From the NCBI RefSeq assembly GCF_035046485.1, contig NC_085137.1, positions 15,095,346 through 15,159,345 on the forward strand: a DNA stretch of 64,000 nt, read 5' to 3'. This document shows positions 33,346 through 44,830 of this stretch, one piece after another. The notes below the pieces were generated by a model. It was not told the origin of the DNA. It saw only the letters and a list, made by a program, of their open reading frames with translations, and searched no databases. The translations under genes and the position numbers were made by a program. Positions within the stretch are counted from its first letter, which is position 1; each line of letters begins with the position of its first letter. This stretch comes from Aedes albopictus. Lineage: Eukaryota > Arthropoda > Insecta > Diptera > Culicidae.

Positions 33346-33689
33346 ATCTTTGGATACTTGGATCTTAGGTTCTTTGGATGTAGTTCTAACTACATGAAAT
33401 TACAGGACATTGCATTCATTTAAGCGTTCACCGAATTCCGTCCCAATTTTCAAAATTGATTTCAATTTGTAAACCCGCTTCGTTAAGAGATTCAAGACCA
33501 AATTTAGATTTTACAATGACCGAGAATAAGCCATTAATTGAAAAAAAAAAAAAATAGCCAAATCGTTGGTTTGGAGAGATTGTTTGAGGGTGGTGTCTTT
33601 CGGCCTACCGACGTACCCCACTGGGTTTCCGTTTGAATCCGGAACCAGTCATTCAACTTGATCAACCGGTGCATTGTTTTTAGAATGTT

Positions 33690-33728
33690 GATATTGATAT
33701 TGATATATTGATGATATTGATATTGATT
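33690..33728. repeat. (GATATT)n microsatellite
   Basis: Irregular GATATTGATATTGATATATT run of about 38 bp. It is followed by GTGTCGAAACGTCGGGTGAA (33760), a word resembling the arm of the element at 15768. Confidence 0.8.
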
Positions 33729-33928
33729 TTAGTTTAACGTAGACAGGACACTATCCCCGTGTCGAAACGTCGGGTGAATAAAATAACTCGTTTTTTTAAA
33801 TCCCAAGACTGCGTAGTAGTTAACCAAGAGCGGAATTCAAAACGTTTATCCCTAAGGATGCGTCCATCTATTGGGTTCCAGACTTCCTATACAACTATTC
33901 TATTTTCTCATAGAAAAATGTCTTCATA

Positions 33929-34615
33929 CAGCCATTCCATAGAAAATCGAGATGGAATTCTTATTGTCACAATATTTGGTGGTTTTGCAGTATATCAAAA
34001 AAAAAATAGACCAGTATTTTTTTATTCCGTCATTAGGGAGACAAATTTTTAGGATAGCGTGGTAAAAAACCAAGCTTTTTCGAACTTAAAATATAACTGA
34101 ACAATTTTTTTTTTCATTATTTCTGTTGTATTTTTTATTTTTTCATATTTTGAAATAATATATTCAAAGATATCAAATATTAATCATATTAGATAATATG
34201 ACTATCTTTTTTCAACATCATTCATAGCTTGAAACATACATTTTGAATTTTTATAAGTTACGCGAAATTCTGAATATTCTAATAAAATATAAAAATAGGG
34301 TATCCCTTTAGTTTCAGACCACGAAAATGTGAAAATACTAATAATTTTACATATTTGTAGCACCTGAACACAATTTGGCTCTATCATCGTATTGTTCATG
34401 AAAAATACAATTCAATATCTTTCAGAAATAAAAATAAATTCAAAATATATCAAGTGTTTTTAAATATTTTTGTTTTTGATAAACTTTGATTTTTTGAGTT
34501 TTTCACCCTAATGACAAAATAAAAAAAATGCGGGTTTAATTATTTATGTGCTGCAAACCCACCAAGTATGGCGACATTCGGACTTCAAGTATTTAGATTT
34601 TCTATGGAATGGCTG
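33929..34615. mobile_element. 687-bp element, ends CAGCCATTCCATAGAAAATC, CATA flanks
   Basis: A perfect 20-bp inverted repeat bounds an A/T-rich interior. CATA occurs immediately outside on both sides (33925-33928 and 34616-34619), giving a probable 4-bp (or TA-containing) target duplication. No coding frame. Confidence 0.8.
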
Positions 34616-34619
34616 CATA

Positions 34620-37190
34620 ATTCTACTTTTTTGAATTTATGTTTCCATTATATGATGCGATACCATCAATCATTTTTTTTTTGCATATCAAAATTTAGCT
34701 AAACGTTTATCAAATAAGTTCTAATTTTGTGCTCAGATTCATCTGAACTATAAGCTAATTGTAGATTCAAAAACATGCATTCTCTTTCATGTCCTTTTTA
34801 ATTTCGTTTTGAGTGGCTAGCATCGGTAGCTTTCCAAATGGGGCACATGTCCTCTTTTTAAATCCTGTTTTTCTCATTTTTACCAAAGATATAGAGTGAC
34901 AAAAAAAGAAAAAGAACTATGCACGCTAGTGGTGTTGGTAGTAACAAGTGGTAACATAAAATAGTACATGAAATTTATGTCGATAACAGCAAAGCCATAA
35001 CAAATCCCATAACCTTAATGCCTAACAAGATGCCTAATTATTGAAAAAAAAAATTGAAATCGAAATTTGTGTCAGCCTTAGATACTGAAAGCAAAAACTA
35101 AATCCGATGTCTCATAAAATTATTCATAAAAATAACTTAATATTGTTTTAAAAATGTGTTTAAATATCTTCGATAATTTGTATATAATTTTTATTCATTT
35201 ATTTCATATACTGCTGTTCAACTGTACTAGGTTCTTTTACCCAGCATGGTCACAAATCATTATTTAATTCAATTTCAATCGCTCATAACTTCGTTGAATT
35301 CATCAAGACTGTCTTGTAACCAATACCTCAGAAAAACACCGATATTTCCTCATTATTCCGATATCCACTGGAACAGCATCAGTAGACACTTTATAATGGT
35401 TATTACAGTTTTATTACTGCAACGATACCATAGCGAGCTAGAGACAGAGGCAGAGGGATCAATGATAACCGTAAGACACTCCGGTGCATCTTCAACGCCG
35501 AACCGGTCAGTTCGGTGCAGTGTCAGCCCTCAGAAGGTAATGGGTGCGGATCACGCTGTCAATGCCCATCGATGACGATGACGGAGCACTCGGGCGAGAT
35601 CGATCACCACCGCCGCCACATTTCACAGGAAAAAAAAAGACAAAAACCAATAAAAGGAAGCTAATAAATCCCTTCGACTTATTGATGGTGGTGAATTGTT
35701 TCTACGAAGAACGAGCAATTTGGAGGACGACGACGATCGACGGTGAAAAACTCTCCTCTCTGCTGATTCCTGGAGTGTGATTGCCGGTTTGCGTGCTACG
35801 GTTCGGTCTCGCTTCGGGCAAATGGCAGCAGCGGCATTCACTCGTCGTCAGGTTCTCCTAACAGTTCTCGGGATATCTGCTGGAATGGAACTGCTACTGG
35901 CTGCGCTTGGGGTAGATCGGTCAGGAATGATTGCTTATCAATAATTATATTTATGAAGGCTTGAATGCGTCATTCGGTGGCTATCAGGTGAATCTGATGG
36001 TCGTTAAGGTTTACGCATGGTGGACACGGATCCTGACATAAGTTTACTTCGTAAAAATGGTTTATTGTGTAATTGCACTCCAAGCTCAGATGATTTAACA
36101 GGATTATAACAGTAGAATTACATTTTACTATCACCAGTTTTACAAAGCTTTTGCACAAATCATGTTAAAGTCTTTCAATCTCCCCCATTGTATCATTCGA
36201 CTTCCATCTCTTCGGTTTCCTAAACTGCTATTATATTGCCCTCCGAAAAGCTAGACAGACAAGAATCACAAGAACATTTATTGATTTTTTATGATGAATA
36301 CATTTAAAATTTAAATAATTTCCGAAGAAGCTCCTCCGCCATCAAAATCGAATCAAATCAATTTAACAACACCCATCCAAAACCGAAAACAACCTCTTGG
36401 AAGAAAACATTTTGGGAATCGATCAGACAGCATCAACCAACAACATACCACAGCGCAGCAGCATGTTCGAATAGGTCGTTGACGGTCGTTGGAGCGGCTC
36501 ATAAAAATCGTTAATCCGCTGGACAACACGGCTGGGGCCATTTTCGATGACAGTTAGTGGATAATAATAACACCATAACATACGAAGCCGGACGGGGCCA
36601 TCCCGCTGGGCATGCTGCTCTCGTCGGTAATGTTCCATTTCGGAGAAATGTCTTCGGTAGCACTGATTGGAGGAAGGCGATAGTGATGGGCTTGATGAAA
36701 AATGCTAAGGTGAAACGGTAGTTCATATTTGGAAATGAATTATTGATCTATGGACGAAAGTTGGACGATTTGTTTCACATTTTACATTTACTGTTACCTT
36801 TAGCCTAATCGTGTTTTTTTTTAAGTACAACAGCACTTCATTGCACAACAATATCTTTGTTTTGGTAATCAAAGCACAACAGTTAAAAATTCAGTTCAAA
36901 AACTTCCTTCCTGTTCTACAAATATTTTTTTTTTGAAGAACAGGTATTGTTAGTGTAGGTTTGAGTTATCCTGGAGTAGAGTTTATAAGGGGCTTGAGAG
37001 ATCTGAGGAGATAAACCTTCCTTGTACCCAAACCGTGCACTACTACAACGAGTTGTTCCTAACGGGATGAAGGTTAAAGTGAGCTTCAAACACTATTGAG
37101 GAGTGTTACAAGAATATTTTTTTAAGATCACTGTAATCATTACAATAATTCGCCTTTTTGGCCTGATAGTGACATTATAATATTATAAGT
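34620..37190. other. Unique DNA, nothing coding recognised
   Basis: 34620-35240 is A/T-rich. 35240-36740 is more complex and G/C-richer, with trinucleotide-like GACGACGACGATCG (about 35720) and CACCGCCGCCAC (35608); short frames there on either strand carry no family signature. It could be conserved non-coding DNA of a flanking host gene. Confidence 0.35.
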
Positions 37191-37229
37191 TTCGCTCTCG
37201 CTTTTGCATGATATTAAATGCGCTTTTTT

Positions 37230-38428
37230 TACTCCGTTTAAAAACGACATGTTATTTGTGAAGACCGTGTGAAATTTTTTTGTAATGAGTTCTGCGTAGT
37301 GATAAATCTGTCCTCTATCGTCGGGTCATATCAAATTATCGATCGAAATCACAGAAAGCTGGAAAAAACTCAATAACTGTTGCTACTACTGCTGAAGTTA
37401 AGGTTGTTTACAATGGAGAATATATGCAGAAAGTGCTCCACTACTATCGATATGATGAATGATCTCTTCACTGTTTGTGAAGGAAGATGTGCTGCTAAGT
37501 TTCACGCATCTTGCGTCGGTGTGTGTGAGGACAGTGTATGTGCTCTAACTAACAACATTATTTGGATGTGCGATGATTGCATTAGCGAATATCGTCAAGC
37601 TAGGGATCGCATGCCAATCTCGAAACCTGAAACGACCGGCCAATCCTCGATCGCAGCTGAGTTAACAGAAATAAAATCGCAAATTGCGGCAATCAACAGT
37701 GCCATGGCTAATTTGACTCCTATAACAGCTTTCAATTCAACACACCGACACTCAACTCCAGATACATCACCAAAGCCGACGATCAATGCGCATGCGTGTA
37801 CCTCCTATTGTGCAGCTAGGCAGAGTAATGAAGACTGTTTTTCGCTGCTGCTAACAAACATCGATAGATGCGCCACAGAAAACGACATTACCAGCTTGGT
37901 GTCGGAATCGCTTTGTGCTCCTCAACCCGAATGCATGAACGTAACCAAGTTAGTGCCAAATTGGAGAAACTGTGAGGATTTAGATTTTATTTCATTCAAA
38001 GTGGTTTTGCATGTTCGATGGAAAACCTTAGCAATGGATTCGTCTACCTGGCCCAAAGGTGTAAAATTTCGAGAGTTTATTTGTAGAAACAAGGATATAT
38101 GGAAACCGACTTCTCTGAGAAATGTTACCGTGTAGTTACATGTAAATCGTATACGAATTATTCATTGAAAAATTGTGATCGAATTCATGTAGATTATTAA
38201 GTTATTTATATTGTATTGTTTGTCATCAGTTGTTGATTACGTTATTTGTTTTTGAGACGTGTAAATTAATGTGATATAAATTGAAAATGATAATTTGTTG
38301 AAATAGTTGAATGCATTGATGTTCGTTTTGTAGTTTCTGTATGTTTGCCCTAGTTTTAAATATTAGGTAAGAAACCAGTCTGTACAGTTTAACTGAAGAT
38401 GGAGTAATAAATAATAAATAAATAAGTT
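37230..38428 (+). mobile_element. ORF1-only non-LTR retroelement (PHD type)
   Basis: About 180 bp of leader, a 240-codon ORF1, and about 290 bp of 3' region ending in a (AATAAATA) microsatellite tail at 38404-38428, as in CR1-like elements whose 3' ends are short tandem repeats. No endonuclease or reverse transcriptase follows. The 5' boundary is estimated and no target duplication was found. Confidence 0.6.
37413..38135 (+). CDS. PHD-finger ORF1 protein of a non-LTR retrotransposon
   Basis: 240 residues from the ATG at 37413; eleven extra codons open upstream have no ATG. A C4HC3 finger is complete: C5, C8, C22, C26, H31, C34, C53, C56. A short helical segment (ELTEIKSQIAAINSAMANL, about 75-93) may be a coiled coil. 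The C-terminal part has SFKVVLHVRWKTL and WPKGVKFREF, a block I associate with ORF1 proteins of insect CR1-like and related retrotransposons that carry PHD fingers. The frame is intact. The role would be nucleic-acid or protein binding in the element's particle. A host PHD protein is less likely because of the retroelement-like tail directly after it and the lack of introns. Confidence 0.65.
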   Translation: MENICRKCSTTIDMMNDLFTVCEGRCAAKFHASCVGVCEDSVCALTNNIIWMCDDCISEYRQARDRMPISKPETTGQSSIAAELTEIKSQIAAINSAMANLTPITAFNSTHRHSTPDTSPKPTINAHACTSYCAARQSNEDCFSLLLTNIDRCATENDITSLVSESLCAPQPECMNVTKLVPNWRNCEDLDFISFKVVLHVRWKTLAMDSSTWPKGVKFREFICRNKDIWKPTSLRNVTV

Positions 38429-38779
38429 AACCTTCGCGTACCCAACGTCTATTTCGGATGATTTTCGAATCTTGAATCAGCTATGAAAAAGGCATTTCCG
38501 AACCGATTTTTTTGAAGTCAATTGCATTCGCTCCAGGTTTGTCCAAATTGTCAAGGACTACCATACGGAACCGGTTCACCCATCCGTTCCGGAGTTATTC
38601 CAGATTCCGTCGGGGTCATGACCGGCCGGAAAATGACACATTAATGCATTTGACTCTGAATCTATAGTTATTTTGGAAATTTGCACATAGTATACGCCAG
38701 GAATACAGAAATTATATAACTGCAAGGAACCATTGACTTGAAATGACACAATCAAGCAGTCTCATGAACCGGATATGTC

Positions 38780-40440
38780 CTGGGTGCCCCCAGGGATGTG
38801 GCCAAAGTGGCCATTCTAGCAACATTGTCAGAATCATTCATGCGGCACCTCGAACTTCATGATTTGTCGAAACATGAAGGAAAATAGCTCTTCTAGGCCC
38901 TTATGGTCACTTGGGACCGGTCTGGCCATACCCGGAATGTTCCGGATGCCCTCAGGGAAGTGGTCATTTCTCAAACATAGTCAAAATCAATCGTGCGGCA
39001 CCTCAAACTTCATGATTTGTCAAAACGTGTAGGAAAATAGTCCTTCTAAGCTCTTATAACCCTTCGGGAACGACCTGGCCATACCCGGAATGTTCCGGGT
39101 GCCCCCTGGGGTGTGACAAAAGTGGCCATTTCCACAATGTTATCGAAATCAACCTTGCTACACCTCTAACTTCATGATTTCTGGAGCAACATTTGAAAAG
39201 GGCCCAAGAGGTCTTGTGTCTTTTTTCTAAAACGCTCCGTAGGTCATAACAGCAGCCCGCCCACGCAAACGAACACCGTTATCCGAAAGATTGATGTTTG
39301 CTCTATCTGATAACGGTCTTAGTTTTTGAGAATAAGCTGAGGGGGGCTCAGGAGCGACATGTGAAGTCATTGTTTACCAATGCTTGTATGCCCTTTTCAA
39401 ATGTTGCTCCAGATTTGTTGAAACCTAAAGGAAAATAGCCCTTCTAGGCCCTTATGGCCACTTGGGACCGGTCTGGCCATACCCCGAATGTTCCGGATGC
39501 CCTCAGGGAAGTGGTCATTTTTCAAACATAGTCAAAATCAGCCGTGTGACACCTCAAACTTCATGATTTGTCGAAACATGAAGGAAAATAGTCCTTCTAA
39601 GCTCTTATGACCCTTCGGGAACGACCTGGCCATACCCAGAATATTCCGGATGTCCCCAGGAGAGTGACCGAATTGGCCATTTCCGCAACGTTGGTCAAAT
39701 CAATCGTGCGGTACCTCAAACTTCATGATTTGTCAAAACGTGAAGGAAAATAGTCCTTCTAAGCTCTTATGACCCTTCGGGAACGACCTGGCCATACCCG
39801 GAATGTTCCGGGTGCCCGGGGATGTGAAAAAAAATGACCATTTCCACAACGTTGTCAAAATCAACCGTGCGACATCTCTTACTTCATGATTTATTGAAAC
39901 AAATGAAAATAGTCCTTCTAGGCCCTTATGGCCACTTGGGATCGGTCTGACCATACCCGGAATGTTCCGGATGCCCTCAGGGAAGTGGTCATTTCTCAAA
40001 CATAGTCAAAATCAGCCGTGTGACACCTCAAACTTCATGATTTGTCGAAACATGAAGGATAACAGTCCCTTTAGGTTTCCATGACCCCTTAGAGTGGTTT
40101 TGGCCAGACCCGAAATATTCCGGATGCCCCATGGAAAGTGGTCAAAAGTGGTCATTTCCACAAAGTTGATCACAGCAACCGTGCGACACCTCAAACTTAA
40201 TGATTTGTCGAAACATGAAGGAAAATAGCTATTCTAGGTTCCCAAGGTCCCTTGGAAACAACCTCGCCACACTGGATATGTCCCAGATGTCCCCCGGAAG
40301 GTTGTGGAAACCAATAGTGTGATACCTCGAACTTTACGATTTGTCAAAACATAAAAAAAACATAGTGAGTCTTGATCCCTTGATTGTTAGAAATGTCCTG
40401 TATGCCCCGTGAGGAAATGGTCGAGGATAACATTACCTTA
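38780..40440 (+). repeat. ~160-bp tandem units, left arm of a foldback-like structure
   Basis: About nine units, each with CACCTCAAACTTCATGATTT, GTCGAAACATGAAGGAAAAT, GGCCATACCCGGAATGTTCC and GTGGTCATTTC. The repeat of CTTCATGATTT every 145-163 bp defines the unit. One unit is split by the MITE at 39181-39412. The same units appear inverted at 42070-43960. The stretch 38430-38780 just before it (CGGAACCGGTTCACCC) resembles the element at 14390. Confidence 0.85.
39181..39412. mobile_element. 232-bp MITE, ends CTGGAGCAACATTTGAAAAG
   Basis: A perfect inverted repeat of 23 bp or more, flanked by ATTT on both sides (39177-39180, 39413-39416). An internal inner pair (AACACCGTTATC against GATAACGGTCTT) makes it highly self-complementary. 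It splits a unit of the tandem array cleanly. Confidence 0.85.
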
Positions 40441-40447
40441 GGTATTA

Positions 40448-40612
40448 GGGCCTGTCCATAAATTCCATAGACTTGGAGGGGGGGCGTGGGGGGTCTGGTC
40501 AAAGTCTGCAGTCCATACAAATTTCGAAAATTTTGTATGGACGAAAGTCTACGATGGGGGAGGGGGATCTGAGATTTCCAAAATTGAGTCTACGTAGTTT
40601 ATGGACAGCGCC
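40448..40612. mobile_element. MITE, ends GGGCCTGTCCATAAATTCC, TTA duplication
   Basis: Imperfect ends (right end GGCGCTGTCCATAAACTACG) flanked by TTA (40445-40447 and 40613-40615), a PIF/Harbinger-type 3-bp site. The interior has G-rich tracts and the self-complementary CCATACAAATTTCGAAAATTTTGTATGG. Confidence 0.85.
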
Positions 40613-41059
40613 TTACCACAACGTGTCGAAATCAATCTTGCGACATCTCAAAGTACATGATGCTATGAGAATAATCATCCTGAAGACCTTAGACTATTTG
40701 ACGCTTATACTATTGACGCTAAAGCCGAATGTGGTTCTGGTTTGTAATAAGTTGAAAGGTGGTGCGCATGTAAACGCAGAATCGAATGCATACTTTCTGT
40801 TCACAGTAGCCAACCCTAATTACTACCTCAACGATAAAACCAGAAAACGTAAATTTCTGGACTGGCTTGAAACGTAAATTTCTGGACTGGAGTTGACCCT
40901 TGAACACGCAAAACAACGATAAAAACCTTTCGGTTTGTCAAGTAATGTAATCGGTAACATTTCCGCTTATCTGAAAAGTTATGAGGAAATGTATGGTAAC
41001 TATCTTCCGTTGACAAAGACTTGTGTTCGAGTAACGATAATTTGTCCAATTGTTATATA

Positions 41060-41288
41060 GCGCATTCAGTTCACCACTGGACTATCGCACTAGTTTTTAT
41101 AAGTGTGAAAACGCAAATAAAAGTACACGATTGCAACAAATCAACTCGGTGTCTTCAGAGCACTTATTCAGCATAGATCGTAGAAATAGTGCGCCGAAGA
41201 CATCAAATTGATTTGATGCAAACGCGCATTTTTGTTTATGTTTACTTATAAAGACTGAGTACGCAGTCCAGTGGTGAACTGAATGCGG
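41060..41288. mobile_element. 229-bp MITE, ends GCGCATTCAGTTCACCACTGG
   Basis: CGCATTCAGTTCACCACTGG is mirrored by CCAGTGGTGAACTGAATGCG, flanked by TATA (41056-41059; 41289-41292). No coding frame. Confidence 0.85.
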
Positions 41289-41335
41289 TATAAGTGTTCA
41301 AACATTGCATGCAAAACCCATTCTTATACTACTAA

Positions 41336-41499
41336 GGGGCTGTCCATTAATTACGTAAGGGAATTTTTGCGATTTTTCGACACCCCCTCCCCCCTTGTAA
41401 GATTTTTTGTATGGAAAGCCATATATTTTTGTATGGCGCGTAAGATTTATCAAACCCCCCCTCCCCCCATAAACCCTTACGTAATTAATGGACAGCCCC
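41336..41499. mobile_element. MITE, ends GGGGCTGTCCATTAATTACG, TAA duplication
   Basis: A perfect inverted repeat of about 26 bp, flanked by TAA (41333-41335; 41500-41502). Both halves contain C-rich tracts (ACCCCCTCCCCCC twice on the same strand), so it is inverted at the ends but directly repeated in its C-rich parts. Confidence 0.9.
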
Positions 41500-42069
41500 T
41501 AATTTGATATTGTGCTAACTTGATAAGGGTTTACAGGAGAGGGTTTCGCATCCTGATTTCAGATTCGTATCCGTTCGAAAAAAAAGGTTTTTTACTTATG
41601 CCGATCTAAGGATGTGAAAATTCATACTAAATGTTTCTCATGTCTCAAGGCAATATGTAGGGAACATGGTACAAACGGAATTATGCAAAAATTTTGTTGC
41701 AAATGCTGGGCTAGCGAAGAAAAATGAATGTTGCAAACGGTTGAAATATGAAAATTTCAAAGTTTAACAATCAACGTTATTTTTGAAGTTATGTAATTTA
41801 CCCGGCATCCTGAATTCAAATACAACATTCTATTCATATGTCAAAAATCTTATATCTCAATTTCACGATTGATGCTCTCAACATTGTAATCATCACCATT
41901 TTTGTGAATTCTTCGAACCATATTCTATGCAACCAGATTGATCCCGAATACTCATTGCTTTCAATCTTCTTTATTCTTTTTTTTTTCGAAAAAAAAACTA
42001 CAGCACTGTAAAGATGGCATCTTGAGCATTTCGGGTTAAGTTTCAAATGCTTGAAGTTCTCCAGCATGA

Positions 42070-43960
42070 CTTCATCGCTTCATCGAATTATGAAGTTAGA
42101 AATCGCACGGTTGATTTTGATAACATTGTTGATATGGCGGAGCATGGGAGCCTGGAAGTACTATTTTCCTTCACGTTTCGGAAAATCTTGAAGTTTGAGG
42201 TGTAGTACGATTGATTTGACCAAATTTGAGGGAGTGAGGACATCCGAAACATTTCGAGTGTATCCAGGACATCATGGGAACCTAGAAGGACTGCTTTCCT
42301 TCATGTTTCGACATATCATGAAATTTCAGGTGTCGTACGGCTGATTTTGACAATGTTTCAGAAATTACCACTTCCCCGTGGCCTACCGGAATAGTTCGGG
42401 TGTGGCCAGACCGATCCCAAGGGGCCATAAGGGCCTAGATGGACTATTTTCCTTCATGTTTCAACAAATCATGAAGTTATAGGTGCTCACGATTGATTTG
42501 ACCAACGTTGTAAAAATGGTCATTTTGACGACTTCCCTGCCTGGGGGCATCCGGAACATTCCGGGTATCGCCAGACCGATCCCAAGGGGCCATAAGGGCC
42601 TAGAATGACTATTTTTTATGCTTAAACATCATGAAGTTTGAGGTGTGGCATGATTGAATTTGACAATGTTGTGGAAATTGCCACTTTTGTCATATTCCTG
42701 GGGGCACCCGAACATTCTGGGTATGGCCAGGTCGTTCCCGAGCAATGTGGTAAAAGTAAGGTGAAGAGATCGTTTTATGTACTACACATGACTTTGAATG
42801 TATTAGTGCATAGTATTTATTGTAACATAGCAACCCCTAATTTCCCCTTCTAGATTGACAACACCTGACGTCATACAAGTTGTTATTAAACTTTCATACA
42901 CGCTAACCATTTTACAACAAAACTGATGCACGAGCAGCACAAAGTGCACAAATCTAAACCATATGAATGTTATATCGAAATTCTGTCATGAACTGTTCAT
43001 TCCTTCCCACCAATAAATATTTAAGTACAAATTATTTTAAGAAAGAAATTTAAGTCGTTCCGGATTAAAGAAACTTATTTTGATTTTAAATTTGGAAAGT
43101 CATTTTGGAACGCAAGAACAAACTTTTCCGATAACTGGTTTTAGCGTGCTGTGCATTGCAAACTCCGCCACAGTTTCTATGGGTAACCAGGGAATTGTTA
43201 TCCAAACCTAATAAACAAGGACATTTTTCTCTGCAGTGGATGACGATGTTCCAGCTCCAGGTAGGTTATGATGTTTTATTCTTGGTTTTATTAAATTAGT
43301 TTTAATAGGTTTTATTTTTTAGGATGCAAAATTGAGAGCTGGACCTCCAAATAATGAATAGTTCGGAATACTGGAAATGGTTGACTACCAATGATAGTGG
43401 TTCGAAGAGGATGCCGAAAAGTTTCAGCGAATCGGCAGTGCTCTGAATGGCATGTCCCTTGCTTTCTTTATGTAAGAACGACGAAGATATCCGTTCTTAA
43501 ACTGGGCTGAATTTCCTCTCTTTATATTAGTACTTTTTTATGTTTAATTACAATTTGAATTGATCGAAAAAAACGATAAAACTAGTTGCGAAAAGAAAAC
43601 TTCCGTTGAAAGTCATATTGGTGACTATCTGTTGATGAAACCGTATGACGTCACCACCCTCCCCTTAAATTGTGTTTACATTTTGAGGCTCACTAACACA
43701 ATCGTTCGGGGACTTCCTCCACACCTTTACTAAATCACATTGGTTCCCGAGGGGTCATAAGAGCCTAGAAGGACCCTCCATGTTTGTACAAATCATGAAG
43801 TTTGAGGTGCCGCACGATTAATTTCAACAACGTTGTGGAAATGGCTATTTTGAAAACTTTCCTGGAGGCATCCGGAACATTTCTGGTGTGGCCAAAACCA
43901 CTCTAAGGAGTCATGGGAACCTAAATGGACTGATATCCTTCATGTTTCGACAAATTTGTA
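42070..43960 (-). repeat. Inverted ~160-bp units, right arm of the foldback-like structure
   Basis: Four to five units in opposite orientation to 38780-40440 (CAAATCATGAAGTTTGAGGTG, TTCGGGTGTGGCCAG). The arm is interrupted between 42743 and 43742 by a 1-kb element. Together with the left arm it makes a 5-kb structure whose centre holds MITEs. Confidence 0.8.
42743..43742. mobile_element. 1,000-bp element with 9-bp target duplication and exon-like interior
   Basis: Flanked by GTTCCCGAG at 42734-42742 and 43743-43751; joining the flanks restores the normal foldback unit. Ends CAATGTGGTAAAAGTAAGGTG and the complement of CAATGTGATTTAGTAAAGGTG. A 9-bp duplication points to a Mutator-like element but other superfamilies are possible. 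The interior near 43250-43355 looks spliced: CTCTGCAG, then FQLQ, a GTAGGT..TTTTTTAG 60-bp intron, then DAKLRAGPPNNE and a stop. A further frame WFEEDAEKFQRIGSALNGMS follows at about 43398-43460. I cannot name the protein. Confidence 0.7.
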
Positions 43961-44117
43961 CTACGCCTAAATGTATTCTAATGTAATTCCACTAATTCTA
44001 ATTCGAACTGGCAGCCTTTTTTTTAACAGATTCTACATTTTGTAGGCTCACTTGTTTACTAAGAAACTCTACCGAACCAAAATTAATGTTAACAGTTTGT
44101 TATTCTATAAAAAAAAC

Positions 44118-44820
44118 TCAGTAGCGATTCCTACAAGGAACCTTCATTCCGGGCCCGGTTCCGGAACTGGAGGCAGAACCAGAATCTGTAGCCGCAGATT
44201 GAGCTCGCCGTTGGCTAGCTTGTGAGTTTCGCATCGCTTCCGTGATAGCATTGGCAACTTCTTCCAGTGTCTCCAAGCCTTCCTTACGCTGCCTCTCTTT
44301 CTCCGAAACGGCTGCTGAATTACAAATCTGTTCCATTTCCTCCGTAGACTAATGAATACATTCTTCCTCATCTTCCTCCAGAACTTCAATCAAGTCGTCC
44401 TCAAATGCTACCGCTATTTGGGGCTGTCCATAAACCACGTGGTCATTTTTTAGGCACTTTTCAACCCCTTCCGGTGGCCTTCCTATCACCGACATCTATC
44501 GATGGCGGAATGTTTGTTTGTACACTCATGTATATTCCTCGCACTCCTGTATACGTGTGATCCAAGCCAAAGCCCGGTGGGAACTTTTCCCGTACCACAT
44601 GGTCTATTTCTTCGAACTCTCCGAGGACCGATGAAAGAGTAACATCTGGCAGCTCCGGTGGTAGATCGAACACACGTGCATACTGTATGTTCACTCCTGC
44701 GATGGACATCCTCACTACAACACTCTTACCGTTTGCATAGGTAAAACGCCGCGGTTCCATATGTTTACTAGAGTTATCGTTGGGTGGGTCATCGTTTATA
44801 TGGAAAAATGAAAAATTCAA
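44118..44820 (-). pseudogene. Damaged second copy of the zinc-knuckle ORF1
   Basis: Minus-strand peptide YANGKSVVVRMSIAGVNIQY, ARVFDLPPELPD and VREKFPPGFGLDHTYTGVRG matches the intact ORF1 at 6536-7489 around residues 75-165. The C-terminal part (SQASQRRAQSAAT..) matches its last 45 residues and ends at a stop 44118. The part that would hold the CCHC knuckle is replaced by a MITE end (44419-44470), and a stop interrupts the acidic region. The N terminus is missing. As in the intact copy, the element ends soon after ORF1. Confidence 0.8.
44419..44470. mobile_element. Half of a GGGGCTGTCCATAAACC MITE
   Basis: GGGGCTGTCCATAAACCACG, GTGGTCATTTTTT and CTTTTCAACCCC match one half of the element at 59089-59181; the other half is absent. 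Confidence 0.7.
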
Positions 44821-44830
44821 TGGTATCCCA

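Larger units (their letters stand above)
31590..33690. mobile_element. Outer inverted-repeat element, split by nested insertions
   Basis: About 80 bp at 31592-31670 (GGTCAAGTTGGATGACC, GTGGGGTACGTCGGTTGGCC) is mirrored at 33600-33680 (GGCCTACCGACGTACCCCAC, GTCATTCAACTTGATC). Everything between includes a hAT-type MITE that itself holds a TA-type element. Confidence 0.65.
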
